Shown here: positions 55,629-62,597 of the stretch, one piece after another | How positions within the stretch are numbered: the first letter of the stretch is position 1 | Layout of the letters: the number at the start of each line of letters is the position of its first letter | Assembly (NCBI GenBank): GCA_019359075.1 | Contig: JAHHIB010000004.1 | Location: 1-64,000 of the forward strand | DNA: 64,000 nt | Reading direction: 5' to 3' | DNA from: Kalymmatonema hyalinum WJT4-NPBG1 | GTDB lineage: Bacteria; Cyanobacteriota; Cyanobacteriia; Cyanobacteriales; Nostocaceae | Translations under genes and position numbers: made by a program | Notes under the pieces: generated by a model | The model's database searches: none | Told to the model about the DNA's origin: nothing | What the model saw: only the letters and a program-made list of their open reading frames with translations

Positions 55629-57473
55629 ATGGTACAGCAGCAGATGTCGCCAAACTCATCTTCTCATCAACCAGAAGAACCAGAAAAAATATATTTACCG
55701 CGAACCTCAGAATCAGAAACTTTAAAGAAAATTCGCCATACCGCTTCTCATGTGATGGCAATGGCAGTACAAAAGCTGTTTCCCAAGGCGCAAGTCACAA
55801 TCGGCCCCTGGATTGAAAACGGCTTTTACTATGATTTTGATAATCCGGAACCATTTACTGATAAGGATTTAAAAGCCATTTATAAAGAAATGGTGAAGAT
55901 TATCAATCGTAAATTGCCAGTCATTCGAGAAGAAGTCAGCCGCGAAGAAGCTGAAAACCGTATTAAGCAAATTAACGAACCATATAAGCTAGAAATTCTA
56001 TCAGACATCAAACAGGAACCAATCACGATTTACCACCTCGCAGAGCAGTGGTGGGATTTGTGCGCTGGACCTCATCTGGAAAACACTAGCGAACTCAACC
56101 CGAAAGCGATTGATTTAGAAAGCGTTGCAGGGGCATATTGGCGTGGAGATGAAACGAAAGCGCAGTTGCAACGCATCTACGCCACCGCCTGGGAAACGCC
56201 AGAACAACTAACTGAGTACAAGCGGCGTAAAGAAGAAGCCCAGCGACGAGATCACCGGAAACTGGGTAAGGAACTGGGATTGTTTATATTTTCCGACCAA
56301 GTGGGACCGGGTTTACCATTGTGGACGCCCAAAGGAACTTTGTTGCGGAGTCTTTTAGAAGACTTTCTGAAGCAGGAACAGATCAAACGTGGCTACCAGC
56401 AGGTTGTCACACCCCACATCAGCAGAGTTGATTTATTTAAAACCTCTGGACACTGGCAGAAGTATAAAGAAGATTTGTTCCCGATGATGGCGGAGAATGA
56501 GGAAGCAGCGGCACATGAACAAGGCTTTGTTCTCAAAGCCATGAATTGTCCCTTCCACGTCCAAATATATAAGAGCGAGTTGCGATCCTACCGGGAATTA
56601 CCGATTCGCTTAGCTGAATTTGGCACCGTCTACCGCTACGAACAATCAGGCGAATTGGGCGGCTTAACGCGGGTGCGAGGCTTCACTCAGGATGATGCGC
56701 ATTTGTTCGTGACGCCAGAACAACTCGACAGCGAATTCCTCAACGTTGTGGATTTGATTTTGTCAGTGATTAAGACTCTGCGACTAGGGAATTTTAAAGC
56801 ACGGCTCAGTTTCCGCGATCCAGCAAGTGATAAGTACATCGGTTCTGATGAAGCTTGGAACAAAGCTGAAAATGCCATCCGCCGCGCTGTCGAAACCTTA
56901 GGGATGGATCACTTTGAAGGCATTGGAGAAGCAGCTTTTTATGGTCCCAAACTAGATTTTATTGTTCGTGATGCCCTTGATCGTGAATGGCAACTGGGAA
57001 CGGTGCAGGTAGATTATAACTTACCAGAGCGATTTGATTTAGAGTACGTCGCTGAAGATGGCTCTCGCAAACGCCCAGTGATGATTCACCGTGCGCCTTT
57101 CGGTTCCTTGGAACGACTCATCGGTATTTTGATTGAAGAGTATGCCGGAGATTTCCCCTTGTGGTTAGCCCCAGTGCAAGCAAGATTGCTACCAGTGGGT
57201 GAAGCACAACTAGATTATGCCAAAGAGGTGGCGGCGAAGATGAGAGCCATCGGTATCCGCGCTGAGGTGGATACAAGTGGCGATCGCCTCGCTAAACTCA
57301 TTCGCAATGCCGAAAAAGAGAAAATCCCCGTTATGGCAGTGGTGGGAGCCAAAGAGGTAGAAACGAATACCCTCAGTATTCGCACCCGCGCCTCTGGAGA
57401 GTTAGGAACTGTGCCTGTACCTGAAATTTTGGACAAGATGAAACAGGCTATTGCTAACTATGACAACCTTTAA
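55629..57473 (+). CDS. thrS: Threonyl-tRNA synthetase
   Basis: 614 residues from ATG 55629; TTG 55623 is possible. Class II synthetase with the editing domain (HTASHVMAMAVQKLFPKAQV), catalytic motifs 1-3 and zinc ligands in MNCPFHVQIY (Cys), GFTQDDAHLF (His) and MIHRAPFGSLERLIG (His). The N-terminal TGS domain of the E. coli enzyme is absent; this shorter form is usual in cyanobacteria. The anticodon-binding domain ends the protein. Some relatives carry a second, zinc-regulated copy; which copy this is cannot be told here. Confidence 0.96.
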   Translation: MVQQQMSPNSSSHQPEEPEKIYLPRTSESETLKKIRHTASHVMAMAVQKLFPKAQVTIGPWIENGFYYDFDNPEPFTDKDLKAIYKEMVKIINRKLPVIREEVSREEAENRIKQINEPYKLEILSDIKQEPITIYHLAEQWWDLCAGPHLENTSELNPKAIDLESVAGAYWRGDETKAQLQRIYATAWETPEQLTEYKRRKEEAQRRDHRKLGKELGLFIFSDQVGPGLPLWTPKGTLLRSLLEDFLKQEQIKRGYQQVVTPHISRVDLFKTSGHWQKYKEDLFPMMAENEEAAAHEQGFVLKAMNCPFHVQIYKSELRSYRELPIRLAEFGTVYRYEQSGELGGLTRVRGFTQDDAHLFVTPEQLDSEFLNVVDLILSVIKTLRLGNFKARLSFRDPASDKYIGSDEAWNKAENAIRRAVETLGMDHFEGIGEAAFYGPKLDFIVRDALDREWQLGTVQVDYNLPERFDLEYVAEDGSRKRPVMIHRAPFGSLERLIGILIEEYAGDFPLWLAPVQARLLPVGEAQLDYAKEVAAKMRAIGIRAEVDTSGDRLAKLIRNAEKEKIPVMAVVGAKEVETNTLSIRTRASGELGTVPVPEILDKMKQAIANYDNL

Positions 57474-57487
57474 CAGAATGTAGACAT

Positions 57488-57512
57488 AAGGGTGAGCTTT
57501 TTGCTCGCCCTT
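57488..57512 (+). terminator. Hairpin after thrS
   Basis: AAGGGTGAGC-TTTTT-GCTCGCCCTT (one T-G pair), 15 bases past the stop, without a T-run on the plus strand. Confidence 0.5.
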
Positions 57513-57549
57513 AAAAATTACTTCATATAAATATCCTAAAAAAGATGCT

Positions 57550-57741
57550 ATGACTACTACAAAAGAAAAAGTCCAATCTCTGTTGAGCAAACTACCAGAC
57601 GATTGTTCTGTGGAAGATGTTCAATATCATCTGTACGTACTTGAAAAAGTTCGTCAGGGGTTGGTAGTCACTAACAATCGAGAAACTATCATCTCTCAAG
57701 AAGAAGCCGAGGCGCTATTAAGTAAATGGCTTATCGAGTAG
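57550..57741 (+). CDS. Antitoxin of ParE-type pair
   Basis: 63 residues: KEKVQSLLSKLPDDCSVEDV, YHLYVLEKVRQGL and SQEEAEALLSKWL. Helical, acidic C-terminus, typical of small cyanobacterial antitoxins that neutralise a RelE/ParE toxin. It overlaps the toxin start by 16 bases. The DNA-binding part is not obvious. Confidence 0.8.
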   Translation: MTTTKEKVQSLLSKLPDDCSVEDVQYHLYVLEKVRQGLVVTNNRETIISQEEAEALLSKWLIE

Positions 57742-58028
57742 TTTGGTCTCCCAAAGCGCTCGAAGATGTAGACGCGATCGCGGCATACATATTTCGTGAC
57801 TCCGCTTCCTTTTCTGCCACAGTAGTTCGGAAGATACTTGACTCTTCTGATAAGTTGAGCACTTCTCCCTCTTCCGGTTCCGTCGTCCCAGAATTTAGCG
57901 AGGATACTATTAGAGAACTGTTTGCTTACACTTATCGAATCATTTATCAAATTCAAGAAGACACTGTAACTATTGCGGCAGTCATTCATGGTAAAAGGCT
58001 CTTGGCTCAACATCTAGGCATAGACTGA
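57726..58028 (+). CDS. RelE/ParE-family toxin
   Basis: 100 residues: YRVVWSPKALEDVDAIAAYI, VRKILDSSDKL, RELFAYTYRIIYQIQEDTV and AAVIHGKRLL. The conserved strand YRIIYQI is intact, unlike in the toxin at 43193, so this toxin is likely active (ParE targets gyrase, RelE cuts mRNA; which applies is unknown). Translationally coupled to the preceding antitoxin. Confidence 0.9.
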   Translation: MAYRVVWSPKALEDVDAIAAYIFRDSASFSATVVRKILDSSDKLSTSPSSGSVVPEFSEDTIRELFAYTYRIIYQIQEDTVTIAAVIHGKRLLAQHLGID

Positions 58029-58066
58029 TAAGCCGAGAAACCTTTTTCCATAACAAACCAACAATC

Positions 58067-58095
58067 TAGAAGGGTGGGCAATGCTCACCCTTCTA
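58067..58095 (+). terminator. Hairpin after the ParE-type toxin
   Basis: TAGAAGGGTG and CACCCTTCTA arms around GGCAATGCT, followed by CAATTTTGAC. Similar GGGTGGGCAATGC blocks occur at 32785 and 32829, so it may be a dispersed repeat used as terminator. Confidence 0.45.
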
Positions 58096-58167
58096 CAATT
58101 TTGACAACAGAAAGCACAGATAGGAATGCCTTCGCTGCTTTTAGCCCTACTCTGGTAACTATAGGGT

Positions 58168-58234
58168 GACTAGACTATACAACCCAGAATCTATTTGATT
58201 TTTCTTGATTTTTATAGTCATTTTGACTATAGTC
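58168..58234 (+). promoter_or_regulatory. C-box operators of the restriction-modification controller
   Basis: Two direct TATAGTC sites start at 58213 and 58228 (15 bp apart), the second within GACTATAGTC; another GACTATA lies at 58173-58179 and a GACT at 58168. TATAGTC spaced at 15 bp is the layout I recall for classical C-boxes (e.g. AhdI, PvuII). The start codon of the controller gene is 15 bases past the last site. Confidence 0.75.
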
Positions 58235-58248
58235 ATTCCATACTCTTA

Positions 58249-58485
58249 ATGAGCTATTTAAACATTGAGCAATTGGGAAAACTGGCTCGTATAATTCGTG
58301 AGCAGGCTGGCTTAAGTCAAGCTGAAGCTGCTCAAATTATCGGTTCTTGCCAATCAAACATAAGTGCAGCAGAACAGGGAAAAAGCAGTAGGTATGCCAA
58401 TGTTGCAATTAAATTAGTCCAGGTAATTGGACACAAAAGCGTCGAAGGACCATTTTTCTACGTTCAAGATTCCCTAGATGAGTAG
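58249..58485 (+). CDS. Controller (C) protein, XRE-type helix-turn-helix
   Basis: 78 residues from ATG 58249 (MSYLNIEQLGKLARIIREQA), the frame being open further upstream through the operators. HTH: GLSQAEAAQIIGSCQSNISA AEQGK (written with a break). A length of about 80 residues and position ahead of a methyltransferase gene, with C-boxes upstream, are those of C proteins that delay restriction after entry into a new host. The ATG of the methylase lies 6 bases past its stop. Confidence 0.85.
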   Translation: MSYLNIEQLGKLARIIREQAGLSQAEAAQIIGSCQSNISAAEQGKSSRYANVAIKLVQVIGHKSVEGPFFYVQDSLDE

Positions 58486-58490
58486 AGCAA

Positions 58491-59669
58491 ATGAAGCTTG
58501 AGAAAACAGCAGCAGACTTTTTTGCAGGAATTGGTCTCGTCACAATGGGGCTCCTTAAGCAAGGATGGCAAGTGAAGTATGCCCTTGACTATAGTGACGA
58601 GAAGCGCCGAATGTACGAGGGACATTTTGGACGAGGGCACTATCACCATAAAGATATCAGAGAAATAAGTGGAATCGAAGTTCCCAAAGTTACTTTGGCT
58701 CATGCCTCTTTCCCATGTGCCAACCTCTCTGTTGCGGGTTCCAGGAGCGGGCTGCACTCTGGAGAATCATCTACATTTTGGGACTTTGTCCGACTGCTCG
58801 GTGAAATGGGGGAACTTCGCGGTGGGGGTAAACCCCCTTTCGTTCTTATTGAAAATGTAGAAGGTTTCCTCACTTCCGGGTGTAAAGAAGATTTGCTCGT
58901 TGCGTTAACAGCCTTGAATAATCTTGGTTATGCACTCGATCTTCTGGTTATTGATGCTGCCCATTTTGTTCCACAAAGCAGGGTACGCCTATTTATCTTA
59001 GGTAATCTGTTTGGCTTATCACAAACTCGTGATGAATTGGAACAGATTATGAGTAAGCCAACCGATGCAAGACCTCAAAAAGTCAAAAATTTCATTGCTT
59101 CTAATCCGATAATTAAATGGAGCCTTCGCAATCTCCCAGATTTACCCCAAAGAACAATCAACTTAGCTGATATTGTTGATGCAACCGAGGAATGGTGGGC
59201 AAAAGAACGAACAGAGTATTTATTCAATCAAATGTTTGAGCGTCATAAAGCCCAAATTCGTTTAATGATGCAAAACGAATATTGGTCATACGGAACCGTC
59301 TTTCGACGCATGAGAGTGCGCGATGGTATTAAACAATCAACCGCAGAACTGAGAACCGATGGAATTGCTGGATGTTTGCGAACCCCTAAGGGAGGAAGTG
59401 CTTGTCAAATTATTGTGAGAGCAGGTTTTGGACGTTTTGATGCTAGATTAATTAATGCTTGTGAAAGTGCCCGTCTCATGGGCGCATCGGAGTATTTAAT
59501 TCCTCAAAAGATTTCACTCAATAATATACTCTTTGGCTTTGGCGATGCTGTTTGTGTTCCAGTAATCGAATGGATTGCTAAGAATTATCTCAATCTATTG
59601 TTTGATGAATTAAATAGCACTTCGGAAAACTGCGCTAAGAGCTGCTTAACTGGTCTTAGGGAGATATAA
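58491..59669 (+). CDS. DNA (cytosine-5-)methyltransferase of a type II RM system
   Basis: 392 residues. Motifs: FFAGIG (I), ASFPCANLS with the catalytic Pro-Cys (IV), VLIENVEGF (VI), QSRVRLFILG (VIII) and GFGDAVCVPVIEWI (X). A variable target-recognition region lies between VIII and IX (about 175-300). It should transfer methyl from SAM to C5 of cytosine in the recognition site. Specificity cannot be read. Its end overlaps the convergent nuclease gene by 14 bases. Confidence 0.95.
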   Translation: MKLEKTAADFFAGIGLVTMGLLKQGWQVKYALDYSDEKRRMYEGHFGRGHYHHKDIREISGIEVPKVTLAHASFPCANLSVAGSRSGLHSGESSTFWDFVRLLGEMGELRGGGKPPFVLIENVEGFLTSGCKEDLLVALTALNNLGYALDLLVIDAAHFVPQSRVRLFILGNLFGLSQTRDELEQIMSKPTDARPQKVKNFIASNPIIKWSLRNLPDLPQRTINLADIVDATEEWWAKERTEYLFNQMFERHKAQIRLMMQNEYWSYGTVFRRMRVRDGIKQSTAELRTDGIAGCLRTPKGGSACQIIVRAGFGRFDARLINACESARLMGASEYLIPQKISLNNILFGFGDAVCVPVIEWIAKNYLNLLFDELNSTSENCAKSCLTGLREI

Positions 59670-60168
59670 GCATACCATCCAGAATACTCATAACTACTTG
59701 ACCGTGTGCTTTTACTGTACTGTAGCTAATATTTTTGCGGTATCGACGATTAGATTCTTGAGTGCCGTAACGTTCCTCCAAACCAGGTAACCAACTTTGG
59801 AAAATTTCTGACAGAAAATCTCCTGTAAGTTGGCGAACTGTAACGTTTCTGTAGTCCCGACTGTAGGACACAAATAAATGGTCTACGATCATATCCTTCA
59901 GAAGCTTACCTCGACCTGTTTTTAGATGATACTGATACTCAAATGAGTTACCAGCAATACTAGATTTTACCTCGTAATTGCTAAGGTCGGCTCCATAGCT
60001 GCCAGTACCTCTATCTCCAGTCAGTATTGCACCAAACAACTCCCAAAGCTGTGGCGAAATGCTTCCAGGTATTCGTATGTTGTATTCTCTCAATAGGCTA
60101 ATAAGTTCTTCGTTGTAAATGTACTTTTTGTAGAACTCATATGCTTGTTGTATGCTCAGTTCCGTCAT
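59656..60168 (-). CDS. Putative type II restriction endonuclease (PD-(D/E)XK)
   Basis: 170 residues. The likely catalytic motif is GADLSNYEVKSS (Asp, then Glu-x-Lys five residues later), the PD-(D/E)XK core, and a C-terminal half with conserved aromatic residues. Small size suits a homodimeric type II enzyme. It is convergent with the methylase and overlaps it by 14 bases, a common RM arrangement. Without its methylase the nuclease would be lethal; the C protein presumably controls timing. Confidence 0.75.
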   Translation of the reverse strand: MTELSIQQAYEFYKKYIYNEELISLLREYNIRIPGSISPQLWELFGAILTGDRGTGSYGADLSNYEVKSSIAGNSFEYQYHLKTGRGKLLKDMIVDHLFVSYSRDYRNVTVRQLTGDFLSEIFQSWLPGLEERYGTQESNRRYRKNISYSTVKAHGQVVMSILDGMLISP

Positions 60169-60338
60169 AGCTAAAGGTCAAGTATGAAAAAAGCAGTTGT
60201 GGATATGCGGGTAGTACTCGCCAACTTGACTGCTTCCTTTTCAACACCCTATGACGTTTGGTATTAGAACTGCAATTATTGCCGTCTAAATACTCCTGCT
60301 ACCGTTGCTGTTGCAATTGTCTAGTTTGGCTCGTAACT

Positions 60339-60821
60339 TTAGGCGTCTATCAATTCTCGCAATTGCGATAGCACCGCAGCAGCATGACCCTTGACTTGCA
60401 CTTTTGCCCAAACGTGAGCGATGGTTTGATCAGGTGCGATAAGGAAAGTCGAACGCTGTACACCCATATATTCCTTACCCATAAACTTTTTCAATTGCCA
60501 TGCTCCGTAAGCTTCAGCAACTTGATGCTCTGGGTCACTTAATAGAGTAATTGACAAGTTATGTTTATTGATAAATTTACAATGAGATTTTTGTGAATCT
60601 GTACTAACGCCCAAAATTTTGGCTCCCAATTTGCTAAAGTCCTGATATAACTCAGTAAAATCTTTAGCTTCAGTCGTACAACCAGGAGTGTCATCTTTGG
60701 GGTAAAAATACAGAACAAGCCACTCACCAGAGAAATCACTTAGACTGACTGGATGACCATCTTGATCTGTCACAGAGAAATCAGGAGCTTTTTGGGCTGG
60801 TTGAGGAATATTGTTTACCAT
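60339..60821 (-). CDS. bcp: Peroxiredoxin, PrxQ/BCP type
   Basis: 160 residues from ATG 60821 (MVNNIPQPAQKAPDFSVTDQ); the frame continues to 60872. Thiol peroxidase with the peroxidatic Cys in DDTPGCTTEAKDF. In most PrxQ proteins a resolving Cys lies five residues later (CTTEAC); here it is Lys. Another Cys in QKSHCKFINKHN could take the role, as in the beta-type PrxQ, or the enzyme may be one-cysteine. Thioredoxin or glutathione would be the reductant. Confidence 0.9.
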   Translation of the reverse strand: MVNNIPQPAQKAPDFSVTDQDGHPVSLSDFSGEWLVLYFYPKDDTPGCTTEAKDFTELYQDFSKLGAKILGVSTDSQKSHCKFINKHNLSITLLSDPEHQVAEAYGAWQLKKFMGKEYMGVQRSTFLIAPDQTIAHVWAKVQVKGHAAAVLSQLRELIDA

Positions 60822-60854
60822 AAAATGTCGAAGTTCTATCTTAATTTTAATAAC

Positions 60855-60887
60855 AAAAACTCGGTTTCTCAAAGAAACCGAGTTTTT
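60855..60887 (-). terminator. Terminator of the PNPOx-like gene
   Basis: A 15-bp perfect stem (AAAAACTCGGTTTCT with partner AGAAACCGAGTTTTT, loop CAA) lies 26 bases past the stop of the gene at 60913 and provides T-runs on both strands. Confidence 0.85.
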
Positions 60888-60912
60888 CTGTTACTATTAT
60901 TTCACTTTTTTA

Positions 60913-61419
60913 TTATTTCAAAGTGACTTTTTCATTTTCGCCGACATTGGGTTTCTCACCTGTAGTAATCGCCTTCACCAGTCCAATTGTATGTGCTACA
61001 AAACCTGAAGGTGCATCCCAATATTCAGCCTTTTCTACACTCACTTTCAGCAAAGCAATATCGGGTTCATCTAGTTCTTTAGGAAACCAAGCTTTCAATT
61101 GCGGCTTCCATAACTGTTGTAATGTATTGCGATCACGTACCAATTGAGCTTTACCTGACACGGAAACGTAGTTTTGCTTATGTGGATCAGAGAAACTGAC
61201 GTTGACCTGGTCATGCTGCTCAACTTCTGTCACCTTATGTGAACTGGCGTAGGTAAAGAACCAAAGGTCGCCATCAAATTCCACCTCTGAGTTGGTTGAC
61301 ATCGGACGGCTGTGCAAACTTCCGTCTTCATCAACTGTAGTGAGCATACCAATGTCAATATCTTTGATCAGTTCACGCAGCTTCTTAATTTGTTGATCGC
61401 GATTTTGTGAATCTGTCAT
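60913..61419 (-). CDS. Pyridoxamine 5'-phosphate oxidase family (general stress protein 26-like)
   Basis: 168 residues, flavin split-barrel: MLTTVDEDGSLHSRPMSTN, FFTYASSHKVTEVE and VSVSGKAQLVRDR are typical of the GSP26 group, which binds FMN or F420-like cofactors without making PLP. Upstream of the peroxiredoxin gene, same direction, but separated by a terminator. Confidence 0.9.
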   Translation of the reverse strand: MTDSQNRDQQIKKLRELIKDIDIGMLTTVDEDGSLHSRPMSTNSEVEFDGDLWFFTYASSHKVTEVEQHDQVNVSFSDPHKQNYVSVSGKAQLVRDRNTLQQLWKPQLKAWFPKELDEPDIALLKVSVEKAEYWDAPSGFVAHTIGLVKAITTGEKPNVGENEKVTLK

Positions 61420-61655
61420 TTTTCCTACTCTTATCTCTACTACCTAGCTGGAATATGAGCGCTCTACTGCAAGTCCTTTCTTCACTTATGAGAGCTTCAC
61501 TTATATTGTTAGCGGTTTTACAAAGCAGTGACTTGAGTCCAAAGATGGAGTTTTGTTACCAGAAAAGGAGTATTTTAGAAAAATTAGATGTCTGGCAAAA
61601 ATCTGATTGATGGCTACAGCAATCGTTTTTGATTGGTGAAAACCGCGTATGCTCA

Positions 61656-61720
61656 GATTCCCGACTTCTTTAAGAAGCCGGAAATCTTGTTGTTCACGAA
61701 TCATTTAGGACTGCTATATG
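61656..61720. repeat. Dispersed palindromic repeat, copy 3
   Basis: Hairpin GATTCCCGACTTCTT/AAGAAGCCGGAAATC followed by TTGTTGTTCACGAATCATTT and AGGACTGCTATAT. It contains the complete tail that is interrupted in copy 2. The rest of 61420-61752 holds no gene. Confidence 0.85.
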
Positions 61721-61752
61721 CTGATTAACATAGATTAGACAAACTGAATTAT

Positions 61753-62166
61753 TTAATTTTTTTCAATAATAGGACAAATTGTTTCTTCAGAAGTTTCAGG
61801 TATTGTTTGCCAACCCGAAAGTAGTCCTTCTAACTCTTGCTTTAGAATGAGTAATTGCCGAATTTGTTTATCAATATCTACCAGTTTGTCTTGCAGTTTA
61901 ACTTTGATATGTTCGCACGGTAAATCACCTTGATCGTGAACATTCAAAAATTCCTTAATTTCTGATAAGGTCAACCCAAGACTTTGGGCGCGTTTGATAA
62001 AGTTCAAACGCGCAAAAACATCAGAGTGAAATAATCTAAATCCACCTTCAGTTCTCCCTGATGCTTTAAGTAGACCTAGTTCCTCATAGTAACGAATAGT
62101 TTTAATTGGTACGCCGCTTTCTTTAGCAACTACACCAATCTGTTTTATCTCTTCTTGAACTAACAT
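61753..62166 (-). CDS. MerR-family metal-responsive regulator
   Basis: 137 residues from ATG 62166 (MLVQEEIKQIGVVAKESGVP). Winged HTH with VPIKTIRYYEELGLLKASGR and GGFRLFHSDVFARLNFIKRA, a dimerisation helix (50-110) and Cys in DLPCEHIK and ETICPIIEKN. The first Cys matches the ZntR/MerR-type divalent ligand position; the usual Cys pair of the binding loop is missing, a single Cys lying further on. It probably senses metal and controls its own promoter and the ATPase upstream. Confidence 0.88.
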   Translation of the reverse strand: MLVQEEIKQIGVVAKESGVPIKTIRYYEELGLLKASGRTEGGFRLFHSDVFARLNFIKRAQSLGLTLSEIKEFLNVHDQGDLPCEHIKVKLQDKLVDIDKQIRQLLILKQELEGLLSGWQTIPETSEETICPIIEKN

Positions 62167-62204
62167 ATTTAGCTGCACCTTGACTAAATACAACTACCAG
62201 TTTT

Positions 62205-62236
62205 ATCTTAAACTCTCCAGTTAGCTGGAGAGTCAA
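62205..62236 (-). promoter_or_regulatory. MerR-type promoter/operator of the regulator
   Basis: On the minus strand a -35 TTGACT (62231-62236) and -10 TAAGAT (62205-62210) are 20 bases apart, longer than the normal 17. The spacer holds the perfect palindrome ACTCTCCAG-CTAA-CTGGAGAGT (62212-62233). An over-long spacer with a central dyad is the hallmark of MerR-activated promoters. Confidence 0.85.
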
Positions 62237-62334
62237 GAGAAAACTGCATTATTCTTTGAACTATAGCGATTCGGGGGTTAAGTGTAATACATCAAGAAAT
62301 AAAAACCACAGATGGACACAGATAAATTTGTACT

Positions 62335-62589
62335 TCATTCATCTACTTTTTGGGACTTAGGTTTACTCAAGACAAACCACCATATTTCTAAACCGATTAA
62401 CGCCAAGCCTCCGCTGGTAACTGCAGCTTTGACCCATAGTGGTTGCTGTATAGGGCGAAACGCAGTCATCTGTGATTTCTCGGTGGCTAGAATTTCACTG
62501 GTCATTTGTGCTACTGCTTCCCCAGAAGCAACACTGAAGAAGAATCCCAAGCTAGCTATACTGCTGAGAATTGCCTTTTTACTTAACAT
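62335..62589 (-). CDS. Small membrane protein of the metal module
   Basis: 84 residues from ATG 62589 (MLSKKAILSSIASLGFFFSV); the frame continues to 62601 into the ATPase stop. Signal-like N-terminus (1-28) and one transmembrane helix (VTSGGLALIGLEIWWFVLS). No Cys or His cluster. Coding starts 8 bases after the ATPase stop, so it is co-transcribed and may be an accessory or assembly factor of the transporter. Confidence 0.7.
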   Translation of the reverse strand: MLSKKAILSSIASLGFFFSVASGEAVAQMTSEILATEKSQMTAFRPIQQPLWVKAAVTSGGLALIGLEIWWFVLSKPKSQKVDE

Positions 62590-62597
62590 TTGCCACC

